Notes under the pieces: generated by a model
What the model saw: the letters and a program-made list of their open reading frames with translations, nothing else
Told to the model about the DNA's origin: nothing
Databases searched by the model: none
Translations under genes and position numbers: made by a program
Shown here: piece after piece, positions 8,755 to 18,377 of the stretch
Layout of the letters: each line of letters starts with the position of its first letter
Position numbering within the stretch: position 1 is the first letter of the stretch
From: Saccharofermentans sp.
GTDB lineage: Bacteria; Bacillota; Clostridia; Saccharofermentanales; Saccharofermentanaceae
Length of the DNA: 64,000 nucleotides
Reading direction: 5' to 3'
NCBI GenBank assembly: GCA_024688685.1
Contig: JAILDX010000008.1
Coordinates: 62,001-126,000 of the forward strand

Positions 8755-10707
8755 TCAGCCAGCGTTGCAGATAACCGAGAAATCCTCAGCCTTGAGAGAA
8801 GCACCGCCAACAAGACCGCCGTTGATGTCCTTCTGAGCGAAGAGACCAGCTGCGTTCTTAGCGTTGCATGAACCACCATACTGGATCGTCATAGCTTCAG
8901 CACACTTATCGCAGTAGAGTTCAGCGATAACGCCACGGATGAATGAGCATACTTCCTGAGCCTGCTCATCTGTAGCTGTCTTACCTGTGCCGATAGCCCA
9001 GATAGGCTCGTAAGCGATAGTGATCTGGCAGAGCTTATCAGCAGGGATATCCTTGAAAGCGCCAACGATCTGGCCCTTGATCCAGTCAAATGTCTCGCCA
9101 GCTTCACGCTGAGCAAGTGACTCACCGCAGCAGATGATAGGTCTTACACCGTACTTGAGAAGTGCAAGCGCCTTCTTGTTAACTGTCTCGTCTGTCTCTG
9201 CATTGTATTCACGACGCTCAGAGTGACCGATGATGCAGTAGTTAACGCCCATCTTAGCGAGCCACAGAGGTGAGATCTCGCCTGTGAATGCACCCTTCTC
9301 CTCGAAGTGGCAGTTCTGAGCAGCGATCTTGATGTTGGAGTAAGCAGCTGCCTCAACTGCTGCTGCAAGAGCTGTAGCAGGAACGCCAAGAGCGATTTTA
9401 GCCTTAGCATCCTTAACGAGGGGCTTGAGCTCCTCAATGAGCTTAACTGCATCTGCAGGGATACCGCAGTTCATCTTCCAGTTACCTGCTGCGAAGATCC
9501 TGCCTGCCTTCTTGTCGTTGAGGCAATCGATACCGGGAAGAACCTTACCCTCGATGAACTCGAGTGAAGCACCACCACCTGTTGAGATGTGGGATACCTT
9601 ATCTGCGAAGCCGAGCTTCTCGATAGCTGCTGCGGAGTCACCGCCACCGATGATGGAAACTGCATCAGACTCAGCGATAGCTGCTGCAAGAGCCTTTGTA
9701 CCTACTGCGAACTTCTCGAACTCGAAAACGCCGGCAGGACCATTCCAAATAACTGTCTTAGCGTTCTTGATCTCAGCAGAGAACTTCTCGATTGTCTTAG
9801 GTCCGATGTCGAGACCTTCCCATCCGTCAGGAATCTCCATTGTAGGAACAACCTGACTGTTTGCATCTGCTGCGAAATTATCAGCAACTACTGTATCCTC
9901 AGGAAGGAGGAGCTTAACACCCTTCTCCTGTGCCTTTGCGATGAGCTCCTTAGCGAGGTCAACCTTGTCTGCCTCGAAGAGTGAGTTACCAACTTTCCCA
10001 CCCATAGCACCGATGAATGTGTAAGCCATACCACCGCCGATGATGATCGTATCAGCCTTGTCCAGGAGATTTGTGATAACGCCAATCTTATCGGAAACCT
10101 TAGCACCACCGAGGATTGCTACGAACGGACGTGCAGGGTTGGAAAGAGCACCGCCGATAAAATCGATCTCCTTCTGGATCAGATAACCTGATGCTGAAGG
10201 AAGGAAGTTTGCAAGACCGGCTGTTGAAGCATGAGCTCTGTGAGCTGTACCGAAAGCATCGTTTACATAGAGATCAGCCATGGAAGCGAGTTCTGCAGCA
10301 AACTTAGGATCGTTCTTTGTCTCTTCCTTGTGGAATCTTACGTTCTCGAGCATGAGGATCTCGCCATCCTTGAGAGCTGCAGCCTTAGCCTTAGCATCCT
10401 CACCGATAACGTCAGCTGCGAGTGTAACGGGCTTGCCGATGAGCTCAGCGAGTCTGTCTGCAGCAGGCTTCATTGAGAACTTTGCCTCAGGACCGTTCTT
10501 CGGACGTCCGAGGTGTGATACGAGGATAACCTTCGCATTATTGTCTACGAGATACTTGATCGTAGGAAGCGCACCCTTGATACGCTTGTCGTCTGTGATC
10601 TTTGTGCCTGTCTCTTTGTCGAGAGGTACGTTAAAGTCAACACGTACGATGACTCTCTTACCTGCAACATTCAGGTCTTCAACGTTCTTCTTGTCATACA
10701 TTGCCAT
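8755..10707 (-). CDS. pgk-tpiA: bifunctional phosphoglycerate kinase-triosephosphate isomerase fusion
   Basis: A 650-residue fusion of two glycolytic enzymes. Residues 1 to about 395 are phosphoglycerate kinase, with [10 protein letters not shown], the HLGRP substrate loop and the GGGDS nucleotide loop. After a very short linker, residues about 402-650 are a complete triosephosphate isomerase with Lys411 (GNWKMN), His495 (IGHSERRE) and Glu567 ([13 protein letters not shown]). All catalytic residues of both halves are present. A comparable fusion is known in Thermotoga; in most Firmicutes the genes are separate neighbours. AGGAGAG lies 9 bases before the ATG. It appears to be a single-gene transcript between its own promoter and a strong terminator. 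Confidence 0.95.
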   Translation of the reverse strand: MAMYDKKNVEDLNVAGKRVIVRVDFNVPLDKETGTKITDDKRIKGALPTIKYLVDNNAKVILVSHLGRPKNGPEAKFSMKPAADRLAELIGKPVTLAADVIGEDAKAKAAALKDGEILMLENVRFHKEETKNDPKFAAELASMADLYVNDAFGTAHRAHASTAGLANFLPSASGYLIQKEIDFIGGALSNPARPFVAILGGAKVSDKIGVITNLLDKADTIIIGGGMAYTFIGAMGGKVGNSLFEADKVDLAKELIAKAQEKGVKLLLPEDTVVADNFAADANSQVVPTMEIPDGWEGLDIGPKTIEKFSAEIKNAKTVIWNGPAGVFEFEKFAVGTKALAAAIAESDAVSIIGGGDSAAAIEKLGFADKVSHISTGGGASLEFIEGKVLPGIDCLNDKKAGRIFAAGNWKMNCGIPADAVKLIEELKPLVKDAKAKIALGVPATALAAAVEAAAYSNIKIAAQNCHFEEKGAFTGEISPLWLAKMGVNYCIIGHSERREYNAETDETVNKKALALLKYGVRPIICCGESLAQREAGETFDWIKGQIVGAFKDIPADKLCQITIAYEPIWAIGTGKTATDEQAQEVCSFIRGVIAELYCDKCAEAMTIQYGGSCNAKNAAGLFAQKDINGGLVGGASLKAEDFSVICNAG

Positions 10708-10740
10708 GGGAACTACTCTCCTGATAAATTATTTTCTATC

Positions 10741-10795
10741 AGTGCGAATTGCACTTAACGCGGAATATTATACTATTTTATCCGCGCATATTAAA
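10741..10795 (-). promoter_or_regulatory. promoter of pgk-tpiA with symmetric flanks
   Basis: On the minus strand a TATAAT (plus 10767-10772) lies inside an inverted repeat CGCGGA/TCCGCG (10759-10764 with 10781-10786). The likely -35 is a weak TTTAAT (10790-10795). The early leader holds another palindrome, AGTGCGAATTGCACT (10741-10755). The symmetric elements may be operator sites. Confidence 0.5.
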
Positions 10796-10814
10796 GGGCA
10801 ATTATGGGCAATTC

Positions 10815-11984
10815 TTATGAAAGCTCTGTTATCTGCTGAACTTTGTACACCATATTTCCGGGGATCTTAAACCTGTAAAGTTCCCCTTTGCTGTCGTACA
10901 CTTCAAAAAATCTTCCGTAATTACAGACGATGCCGCGGAGCTTACCGGTATCAAATACTACCGACCCCTCCCCCGCGAAACGGATCTCTCCCTGGCGGAC
11001 AGAGAGCGTTCCTTCATCCGTCTTTACAAAAGTGAACTGGTCCTGTTCCTTATAGAGCTCACACGGAGTTACGACTGATGCATTTCCTTCGGCTTCAAGC
11101 CTTCCCATCTCCCACAGAGACCACTCATGCAGATCGGTCATCTTATCGCCGTATGTGATCGTACCGTTGGGATGATATGTAAAGGTCTCACCGCATTCCT
11201 CGCAGATCTGGGAATTGTCACCGTCCCATCTGAACCTGAAGCTCGAATCACAGCACGGGCACCTGTAAGCGATGTTATCAAGTCCGTCAGCCAGCTTGTG
11301 GCTTCCGTAGTTCATATTGTTATCGACTGCCCACTTATTCTCGTCGTAGAGGATGGATTCCTTTATCTCGCGGTCGAGCTCCTCAACACTCATCGAGGCG
11401 ATCTTCTCCTTTGGGATAATACGGACAAACTCAGAAGTGATCCTGCCCCGGCGCACTCTCAGTTTGGGAGCCCATCTCGGCATTGTCAGATATGCCCCAT
11501 GAATCCGCTGAACATAAATTGCGGCACCTGCCTTCTTGGCAAGCTTTGCCACACCGTCGTCAAAAGTGTCAATACTGTGCCCGTCAACATGGCGTGTTGC
11601 TTCAGGGTAGATCACGAGAACACCGCCCCTCTTCATGACCTTCATCATGGCTTTGACGGCGCCGGTATCTACCGCAAACTGCTTCTTGGGAATAGCTCCT
11701 CCGAGCTTGAAAACATGTCCCCAGAAATGCTTCCGGAACAAAAACTCCCCACAGACGAAGTTTACCTTGCGTCCGTGGGTAAGTCTTGAAGTAACCATTG
11801 GATCCAGAAAGGATTCGTGATTTGCTATGACTATGATCGGGCCTTCTGCTCCCAGAAAATCCTTATCCGTTTTGACCTTTATCCCCGAAACGAGCGATAT
11901 CAGGGGCACGAGGATATTCGAGCCCACGAACCCAAACCAGAAGGAGCTGGGAACACACCCTATGTCATAGGTGTTGTCTTTCAC
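10815..11984 (-). CDS. 1-acyl-glycerol-3-phosphate acyltransferase family protein with C-terminal zinc ribbon
   Basis: A 389-residue PlsC-family acyltransferase, expected to acylate lysophosphatidate or a related lipid at the membrane. The HX4D catalytic motif is NHESFLD near residue 54, and the second block is IYPEATRH near 125-135. At about 240 residues the family domain ends and an extra tail begins with two CxxC pairs (CPCC and CEEC, residues about 238-263), a rubredoxin-like zinc knuckle, followed by a beta-rich segment. This tail is unusual for PlsC. The GTG start overlaps the clpC stop by 4 bases (GTGA), so it is translated with the stress operon. Confidence 0.82.
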   Translation of the reverse strand: MKDNTYDIGCVPSSFWFGFVGSNILVPLISLVSGIKVKTDKDFLGAEGPIIVIANHESFLDPMVTSRLTHGRKVNFVCGEFLFRKHFWGHVFKLGGAIPKKQFAVDTGAVKAMMKVMKRGGVLVIYPEATRHVDGHSIDTFDDGVAKLAKKAGAAIYVQRIHGAYLTMPRWAPKLRVRRGRITSEFVRIIPKEKIASMSVEELDREIKESILYDENKWAVDNNMNYGSHKLADGLDNIAYRCPCCDSSFRFRWDGDNSQICEECGETFTYHPNGTITYGDKMTDLHEWSLWEMGRLEAEGNASVVTPCELYKEQDQFTFVKTDEGTLSVRQGEIRFAGEGSVVFDTGKLRGIVCNYGRFFEVYDSKGELYRFKIPGNMVYKVQQITELS

Positions 11985-14632
11985 GCCTTGAGTGCTGCTT
12001 CCGCTGAGGATGCATCACCGATGATGCCTCCGTCACTTACAATCATTGAAGAAGCAGGTGCCTCCTTGTAATCAGATTCTGCCAGTGAAGGATCTACATC
12101 AAAGACAGCGATATGACCTTCTGAGACGACTCCGTCAATGAGAGCTTCTGCCAGTCTGTCTTCGATGACTGACTGAACAGCCCTTCGCAGCGGTCTCGCA
12201 CCAAACTGGGGATCATATCCCTTCTCGACAAGGAAATCCTTCGCCTTTGTTGTCAGCTCGATCCTGATCTGCTTGTCCTCGAGACGTCTCGAAACGTTTC
12301 CGATAAGGATGTCAACGATCCGGAGCAGAGCATCGTGGCTCAGCATACGGAAGAATATGATCTCATCGACACGGTTTACAAACTCAGGAGAGAACGTCTT
12401 CTTGAGTTCGTCGATAACGATACCCTTTGCCTCGTCATAATTCTTGCCGCCATAAAGGCCGTCTCTGCTTGCCTCATCCTTGTCATCATCATTGATGGTA
12501 CCGAAACCGATCCTTCTTCCCGCTGCGGAAGTAAGCATCTTCGCACCGATGTTGGATGTCATGATTATGATCGTATTCTTAAAATCGACCGTTCTGCCGT
12601 GAGAGTCTGTAAGACGTCCGTCGTCGAGCACCTGGAGCATCGTATTAAATACATCCATGTGCGCCTTCTCGATCTCGTCAAACAGGATGACCGAATAAGG
12701 ATGTGATCTTACGCGGTCTGTCAGCTGTCCGCCGCCCTCATCGTAACCGACATATCCCGGCGGGGCACCGATGAGCTTGCTTACGTCGTTCTTCTCCATG
12801 TATTCAGACATATCAACTCTTATCAGAGCATCTTCCGTTCCGAACATTACCTCTGCAAGAGCTTTTGCAAGCTCAGTCTTACCGACACCTGTGGTACCGA
12901 GGAAGATGAACGATCCGGACGGCTTTGTCGGATCCTTAAGACCAAGTCTGCTTCTTCTGATCGCTTTTGCAACAGCCGTAACTGCTTCATCCTGTCCGAT
13001 AACTCTCTTCTTGAGTTCAGCCTCGAGATTCTTAAGTCTCTCATTGTCGGATTCCGTAAGCTTCGTAACCGGGATGCCAGTCATCTCCGAAAGGATAACG
13101 GATATGTCATCCTCCGTGATCGTTCCGATAAATCTATCTTTGTCAGCATCAGTCTGGCTGCGCATGTCATCTATTTTCTTCTTGAGTTCCTCCTGCCTGA
13201 GCTTTATCTCCTGAGCTTTCTCGAATTCCTGCTTCTCAATTGCGACAGTCTTTTCAGCCTCGAGCTTCTCATTCTCTTTCTCAAGCTCCTCTGCACCGAC
13301 TGTATCTGTCAGTCTTACCCTGGATCTTGCTGCTGCCTCATCGATCAGATCGATGGCCTTATCCGGCAGGAACTTCTCGGTTATATAACGTGATGAGAGC
13401 TTTACTGCTGCTTCAATTGCAGAATCCGTTATCTCGATGTGATGGTGGTCCTGATACTTCGATCTAAGTCCCTTAAGGATCTCGATCGCATCCGCTTCGC
13501 TCGGCTCATCTACCTGAACCTTCATGAACCTTCTCTCAAGCGCGGGATCCTTCTCGATAAACTTGCTGTACTCCTTAACAGTAGTAGCACCGATTATCTG
13601 AAGTTCGCCTTTTGTAAGAAGAGGCTTCATCATATTGGCCGCATCGAGACTTCCGCCACTTGATTCACCGGCACCGACGATCGTATGGAGTTCATCAATG
13701 AAAAGGATTATGTTGGGATCATCCATCGCCTCCTTGAGCATGTTCTTGATCCTCTCCTCAAAGTCGCCTCTGTATTTGGATCCTGCGACCATGCCGCCGA
13801 TCTCGACTTCGTAGATGACTTTGTCTTTGAGGATCGCCGGAACCTCTCCCTTTACGATCTTGTATGCAAGACCTTCAGCGATGGCAGTCTTACCAACACC
13901 GGGATCTCCGATAAGGCACGGATTGTTCTTTGTTCGCCTTGCGAGTATCTGGATAACCCTGTTGATCTCGGCATCACGTCCGATAACCGGATCTATCTTG
14001 TCTTCCTTTGCAAGCTCGGTCAGATTCTTGCCGAACTCCTCAAGGATCTTATGCTTTGACTTTGATTTGGGGGCTGACTGATTCAGCCTTCTGCCATACT
14101 CATTCATCCTGTTCCTCTGACTGTCATCATCATCTGACATATCCGGGTTTCCGTTTCCTCTGTTGAAGTTGCGGAAGAAGAGCCTGAGCTGCTGAAGGAT
14201 CTCCGCGGGATTACCGCCGGATGCCCTGATGATTGCACCGCCGCTGTCCTCTGAATCTCTTAACTGGATAATGCTGTAGAGTATGTGTTCCGGCATGATA
14301 ACGCCATTGTTGCCACTCCTTCTTGAAAGGTCCTGTGCCTGAATGATCAGCTTTTTGGAATCAACTCTCAGAGTCCTTACTGCCTCATCACACATAGCTT
14401 CATTGGAATCTCCGGAAGTCAGATCCTCATCGATATCAGCTATTCCGAGAAGAGTAACGATCGTTCCTTTATCAGGGACCTTGTCTTCAATAACTGACTT
14501 TGCAAAGCCGTCGTGGATCATGATCCCGCCAAAGAGTTCAGTTGGCGTGACCAGCCTGATGGCCTTCATGTTCGCAATACCTCTGGCATTTGCAAGAACT
14601 TTTACCGTATCTTCAGTAAACTTTAATCCCAT
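11981..14632 (-). CDS. clpC: ATP-dependent Clp protease ATP-binding subunit ClpC
   Basis: An 883-residue Hsp100 unfoldase that feeds proteins to ClpP. The order is an N-terminal Clp_N double repeat (about 1-150), AAA-1 with Walker A GDPGVGKTA, a UVR-containing middle segment around 440-500, AAA-2 with Walker A GTTGVGKTE, and a C-terminal D2-small domain with GARPLRRAV. In the N-domain, Glu residues aligned with the phosphoarginine pockets of Bacillus ClpC appear kept (TPTEL and MPEHIL). It is fourth in the ctsR-mcsA-mcsB-clpC operon and overlaps the acyltransferase start. Expected to be under CtsR repression. Confidence 0.95.
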   Translation of the reverse strand: MGLKFTEDTVKVLANARGIANMKAIRLVTPTELFGGIMIHDGFAKSVIEDKVPDKGTIVTLLGIADIDEDLTSGDSNEAMCDEAVRTLRVDSKKLIIQAQDLSRRSGNNGVIMPEHILYSIIQLRDSEDSGGAIIRASGGNPAEILQQLRLFFRNFNRGNGNPDMSDDDDSQRNRMNEYGRRLNQSAPKSKSKHKILEEFGKNLTELAKEDKIDPVIGRDAEINRVIQILARRTKNNPCLIGDPGVGKTAIAEGLAYKIVKGEVPAILKDKVIYEVEIGGMVAGSKYRGDFEERIKNMLKEAMDDPNIILFIDELHTIVGAGESSGGSLDAANMMKPLLTKGELQIIGATTVKEYSKFIEKDPALERRFMKVQVDEPSEADAIEILKGLRSKYQDHHHIEITDSAIEAAVKLSSRYITEKFLPDKAIDLIDEAAARSRVRLTDTVGAEELEKENEKLEAEKTVAIEKQEFEKAQEIKLRQEELKKKIDDMRSQTDADKDRFIGTITEDDISVILSEMTGIPVTKLTESDNERLKNLEAELKKRVIGQDEAVTAVAKAIRRSRLGLKDPTKPSGSFIFLGTTGVGKTELAKALAEVMFGTEDALIRVDMSEYMEKNDVSKLIGAPPGYVGYDEGGGQLTDRVRSHPYSVILFDEIEKAHMDVFNTMLQVLDDGRLTDSHGRTVDFKNTIIIMTSNIGAKMLTSAAGRRIGFGTINDDDKDEASRDGLYGGKNYDEAKGIVIDELKKTFSPEFVNRVDEIIFFRMLSHDALLRIVDILIGNVSRRLEDKQIRIELTTKAKDFLVEKGYDPQFGARPLRRAVQSVIEDRLAEALIDGVVSEGHIAVFDVDPSLAESDYKEAPASSMIVSDGGIIGDASSAEAALKA

Positions 14633-14652
14633 ATATCCTGTCCTCGCTTTCC

Positions 14653-15684
14653 TTACTGTCCGTTCTTTCTTTTGAGGATGCCTGCAATCCGCATCGCTGT
14701 ATATTTCTCATCCGATCTGTATTCTCCCTTAAGGAGCAGCATCGGAAATATCTCCCACAGGAGTCTCGAAATGATCGTATTTATCTGATTATCGGAAAGG
14801 TCTATCTCAGACCTGTCCTCATTGCCGTGGAACAGTCTTATCCATCCCATCAGATCAATGGCTTCCAGCGGATCGATGCACTTGGAATAGTAGAGTATTC
14901 CATAAGATCTGTAGAAATTATTCTCAAGAATGTCAGGTCTGTTCTTATACAGATTGTCCCTGCACATTCTCTCGATCTTTACGATCTCTTCGATCAGCTT
15001 CTTTCCCATATCGAGGATCATCGACTCATCAACTCCAAGAGCTGCCGTACTCGAAATGACATACACATCACACTTGACATTCTTATCATTGAAGAAAGGA
15101 TAGATCTTCCAGTCACGCGACGTAACTGCCTGCTTGACCGCCTTGATACCGTCACCTGTTCCTGCTATTCCCGGAATGACTATGGTGTACAGAAGCTTAA
15201 CGCCCAGTCCGGTATTATTGATGGAGCTTCCGAGAAAACCGTATTTTGAGCTGTAAGCGATATCAAGCTTTTTCTCAAGTTCGATCGCCGTCTCTTCAGC
15301 TGCTCTGTATACTGAATCCGTATAACCTGATGCCTGAGCTTTGATCTTGATGTGATCATTATTGCCGATCAGTACCGATAGGCTTCTGTCCTGATTTGAA
15401 AGGATAGCCTTGCCCTCAGGATTCTCAAACATTCCCCTTTCACTTAAGACCTGGGAATCGATGAGATCGCTCCTGTCACTTTCCGATATTCCTTCGAGAA
15501 GATACTTCTCAAGATCCCTGCCGGACAAAGCTTCAAACACCTTGTCGATAACCTCGTCCTTCTCTTCCATACTCATCTTCGCAGGGAACTTATACCCTGT
15601 CAGATTACGTGTTATGAGAGCCTTGGAAGACAACACCACATCCGGGTCTCTGCCGGACAATTCGTACCATTTTACATTGTTCAT
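14653..15684 (-). CDS. mcsB: McsB-like protein arginine kinase homologue, catalytic motifs lost
   Basis: By position and overall sequence this is McsB, the kinase that marks proteins with phosphoarginine for ClpCP (343 residues). Compared with recalled Bacillus McsB, key motifs are changed. SSRIRLARN reads SSKALITRN (19-27). The NEEDH catalytic loop reads GNNDH (107-111). The SCPTN cysteine motif reads SSINN (153-157). The RGxYGEGS loop is absent near 195-205. The RDxxRA allosteric motif near the C-terminus reads KYTAMR. I infer a pseudokinase that may still act as an adaptor or McsA partner. It overlaps mcsA by 4 bases. Confidence 0.82.
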   Translation of the reverse strand: MNNVKWYELSGRDPDVVLSSKALITRNLTGYKFPAKMSMEEKDEVIDKVFEALSGRDLEKYLLEGISESDRSDLIDSQVLSERGMFENPEGKAILSNQDRSLSVLIGNNDHIKIKAQASGYTDSVYRAAEETAIELEKKLDIAYSSKYGFLGSSINNTGLGVKLLYTIVIPGIAGTGDGIKAVKQAVTSRDWKIYPFFNDKNVKCDVYVISSTAALGVDESMILDMGKKLIEEIVKIERMCRDNLYKNRPDILENNFYRSYGILYYSKCIDPLEAIDLMGWIRLFHGNEDRSEIDLSDNQINTIISRLLWEIFPMLLLKGEYRSDEKYTAMRIAGILKRKNGQ

Positions 15685-16247
15685 TGCTGTCCTCCCTTTC
15701 TGGAATTGATCTCATCCCTGATCCTTGCAGCCAGTACGAAATCCTCTTTCTCAACAGCCTGCTTCATAGCCTCATCAAGCTGCTCATCGCTCAGCGTTCC
15801 GAAATCAGCCTTTGAAATCCTTTCTGTAATATCCTTCGTCTGCTTCTTTGCCTTCTTGGCGGCAGGTTTGTCGGAAGGTGCAGATTCATAGCTGTAATCC
15901 AATGCCTCTCCGGGAGCTCTTCCCGCATACTGGTCGCTTCCGTACGTCCTGAGCATCCTCTTGGCTATCTCATTGCTGAAAGTATTAAAACAGGAAATAC
16001 ATCCAACCGTTCCGGTATTCTCAAACTCATTCAGAGTCGTTCCGCAGTTGGCGCAGAAAATGCCGCTGTTTGCAAAATCAAGTTCTTTCATTGCGTTGAT
16101 AGCCTGATTCAATCCGTCAAGAGAATTGAAATCCATGCTGAACAACGAGAAACCCATCTCTGAAGCACAGTCGTTACAGAAATAAGATCCGTTAATCCTG
16201 GTATAGTTGTTATTCGGAATCTGTCTTCCACATCTATAACATCTCAT
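15681..16247 (-). CDS. mcsA: McsA, zinc-finger activator of McsB
   Basis: A 188-residue protein with two pairs of CxxC zinc motifs (CYRC and CNDC, then CANC and CISC, all within the first 105 residues), a charged linker, and a C-terminal UVR motif (residues about 150-188, LDEAMKQAVEKEDFVLAARI). McsA normally binds and activates McsB and tunes CtsR. The gene lies between ctsR and mcsB with a clear AGGAGG-type site upstream. Confidence 0.9.
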   Translation of the reverse strand: MRCYRCGRQIPNNNYTRINGSYFCNDCASEMGFSLFSMDFNSLDGLNQAINAMKELDFANSGIFCANCGTTLNEFENTGTVGCISCFNTFSNEIAKRMLRTYGSDQYAGRAPGEALDYSYESAPSDKPAAKKAKKQTKDITERISKADFGTLSDEQLDEAMKQAVEKEDFVLAARIRDEINSRKGGQQ

Positions 16248-16266
16248 CAGAAATACCTCCTGTTAA

Positions 16267-16728
16267 TTATGATATCATCAGTGCCAAAATCGCATTGCGC
16301 AATATGTCAGCCCTTACCACGGACCTGATGTCAGGATCTATCTTGGAAAGAGCTCTGTCAGATACTGCCGACATTATCAGTGCACCTGTCTTAGGGCTTA
16401 TCACACCGCAGGATACGGCACTTCCGAGAAGGTTCTTTGCCTGCTGCTGAGTCATGTCGTTCCCGACCGATTCAAGCATCCTGTGGAGATAGTCATCACT
16501 CGTCACATGCTGTGCCCTCGTAATGGTTATCTGTCCGCCGCCGCCTCTTCTGCTCTCGACTATGTAGCCGTTGCCGCTGGAGAATCTGGTGGTAAGTACA
16601 TAAGTTACCTGTGAAGGTACGCAGTTGGCTTTCTCTGCAAGCTGGCTTCTGTTGATCGTGCATGAGCCGTTATTGTCTTCTACCATCTGCTTTATCATCT
16701 CTTCGATGACATCTACGAGACGCGCCAT
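16267..16728 (-). CDS. ctsR: CtsR, repressor of class III stress genes
   Basis: A 153-residue winged-helix repressor that binds heptad repeats in front of clp genes and releases on heat stress. The N-terminal DNA-binding domain (1-70) ends with the glycine-rich wing ESRRGGGGQITI, in which the DNA-contacting Arg is kept. The C-terminal dimer domain carries the region that McsB contacts. First gene of the operon, with AGGAGG 6 bases before ATG. Autoregulation is expected from the boxes in its promoter. Confidence 0.93.
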   Translation of the reverse strand: MARLVDVIEEMIKQMVEDNNGSCTINRSQLAEKANCVPSQVTYVLTTRFSSGNGYIVESRRGGGGQITITRAQHVTSDDYLHRMLESVGNDMTQQQAKNLLGSAVSCGVISPKTGALIMSAVSDRALSKIDPDIRSVVRADILRNAILALMIS

Positions 16729-16740
16729 AGAATACCTCCT

Positions 16741-16818
16741 TTTGACTTTGACTATCTTTGATATTCATATTGTAGCGCACAATAAAATAAAGTCAAGACG
16801 AACTTGACTTTATTTGAC
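16741..16818 (-). promoter_or_regulatory. ctsR operon promoter with two CtsR operators
   Basis: On the minus strand a -35 TTGACT (plus 16791-16796) and -10 TACAAT (16769-16774) are 16 bases apart. CtsR-like direct heptads lie on both sides: GTCAAATAAAGTCAAG (16803-16818) over the upstream side and GTCAAAGTCAAA (16741-16752) in the leader, just before the ribosome binding site. A third half-site overlaps the -35. Confidence 0.85.
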
Positions 16819-16840
16819 ATTTATTTTGTAAACCTTGATA

Positions 16841-18325
16841 TTACTTGTGATACAGCTTCTTTGTCTGGTAGTTCGGTTCACAGGTTACATTGATCTCGAG
16901 CTTCCTGAAAACATTCATATCAACACTTGAGAGGATCGTAGTCGAATGAACATCAGAATGTGCGAGCTTGCTGAGCTGCTGCATTGCGAGTTCCGCTGTC
17001 GGATTCGTCGCAGCCGACATAGCAAGAGCGATCAGAACCTCATCAGTATGAAGTCTCGGATTGCGGTTGCCCATATGATTGATCTTCAGATCCTGGATAG
17101 GCTCGATTACGTTAGGAGAGATAAGCGGAATATCATGATTAAGTCCCGCAAGGACCTTAAGCGCATTAAGGAGACATGCCGACGCAGGTCCGAAGAGAGG
17201 TGTCGTCTTCCCTGTTACGACCTGACCTGACGGAAGCTCCATGGCAACTGCGGGACCGTCTGTCTGATCAGCCCTTACAAGAGCTGCTCCGATAACCCTT
17301 CTGTCAGTAGGATCTATGCCGCCTTTGTTCATAAGGAGCTCGATCTTGGCAACATCAGAACCGTCAGAAAGACCCTGTCTTACTCCAACCTTAGCCTGAT
17401 AGTATCTTCTGATGATCTCCATCTTTGAAGCCTCACAGCAGGCATCGTCATCAACGATTGCAAAACCTGCCATATTAACACCCATATCCGTGGGGCTCTT
17501 GTAAGGTGACTCGCCGTATATCTTGTCAAAGATCGCATTAACAACAGGGAATACTTCAACATCACGGTTGTAGTTTACTGCTGTCTTTCCGTATGCCTCC
17601 AGATGGAAAGGGTCGATCATGTTCACATCGTTGAGGTCTGCAGTCGCTGCTTCATAAGCAACGTTTACGGGATGCTGAAGCGGGATGCTCCATATGGGGA
17701 ATGTCTCAAACTTCGCATAGCCTGCCTTGATGCCGCGCTTGTTCTCGTGATAGAGCTGGGACAGACATGTTGCCATCTTTCCCGATCCGGGTCCGGGAGC
17801 CGTAACGACAACGAGCTTTCTCGATGTCTCGATATAGTCATTCTTACCGTAGCCGTCTTCACTTACGATAAGAGGAATGTTCAAAGGATATCCTGCGATG
17901 GGATAGTGGCGGTAGCACTTGATGCCAAGCTGCTTGAGCCTTGCCTCAAACTTCTCTGCGAGGAACTGGCCTGTAAACTGCGTAATGCAGACGCTTCCTA
18001 CATAAAGACCGAACTCTGTAAATGCGTCGATCAGTCTCAGCACTTCCTGATCGTATGTGATGCCGATGTCGCCGCGTCTCTTGCTCTTCTCAATGGCATC
18101 AGCATTGATCGCGATAACGATCTCCGCATCATCTGCGAGCTGCTTGAGCATTCTTATCTTACTGTCGGGTTCAAATCCGGGAAGTACTCTTGATGCGTGG
18201 TAGTCATCGAAAAGCTTTCCGCCAAACTCAAGGTAAAGCTTACCGCCGAACTTCTCTATTCTCTCTCTGATGTGCTCACTCTGCAGGGTAACATACTTAT
18301 CATTATCAAAACCGATCTTAAACAT
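16841..18325 (-). CDS. DUF1846 family protein
   Basis: A 494-residue conserved cytosolic protein of the DUF1846 family, widespread in Firmicutes and without an established reaction. A P-loop-like stretch TAPGPGSGKMATC lies near residues 185-197. I chose ATG 18325 because AGGAGG is 10 bases upstream and the length matches the family; an 84-codon open extension overlaps pflA and is rejected. It lies between pflA and the ctsR promoter on the same strand and seems to be its own unit. Confidence 0.88.
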   Translation of the reverse strand: MFKIGFDNDKYVTLQSEHIRERIEKFGGKLYLEFGGKLFDDYHASRVLPGFEPDSKIRMLKQLADDAEIVIAINADAIEKSKRRGDIGITYDQEVLRLIDAFTEFGLYVGSVCITQFTGQFLAEKFEARLKQLGIKCYRHYPIAGYPLNIPLIVSEDGYGKNDYIETSRKLVVVTAPGPGSGKMATCLSQLYHENKRGIKAGYAKFETFPIWSIPLQHPVNVAYEAATADLNDVNMIDPFHLEAYGKTAVNYNRDVEVFPVVNAIFDKIYGESPYKSPTDMGVNMAGFAIVDDDACCEASKMEIIRRYYQAKVGVRQGLSDGSDVAKIELLMNKGGIDPTDRRVIGAALVRADQTDGPAVAMELPSGQVVTGKTTPLFGPASACLLNALKVLAGLNHDIPLISPNVIEPIQDLKINHMGNRNPRLHTDEVLIALAMSAATNPTAELAMQQLSKLAHSDVHSTTILSSVDMNVFRKLEINVTCEPNYQTKKLYHK

Positions 18326-18377
18326 AGTCCTTGATCCTCCTGCCGAATATTGTAGCAAATAATGACAATTATAAATA

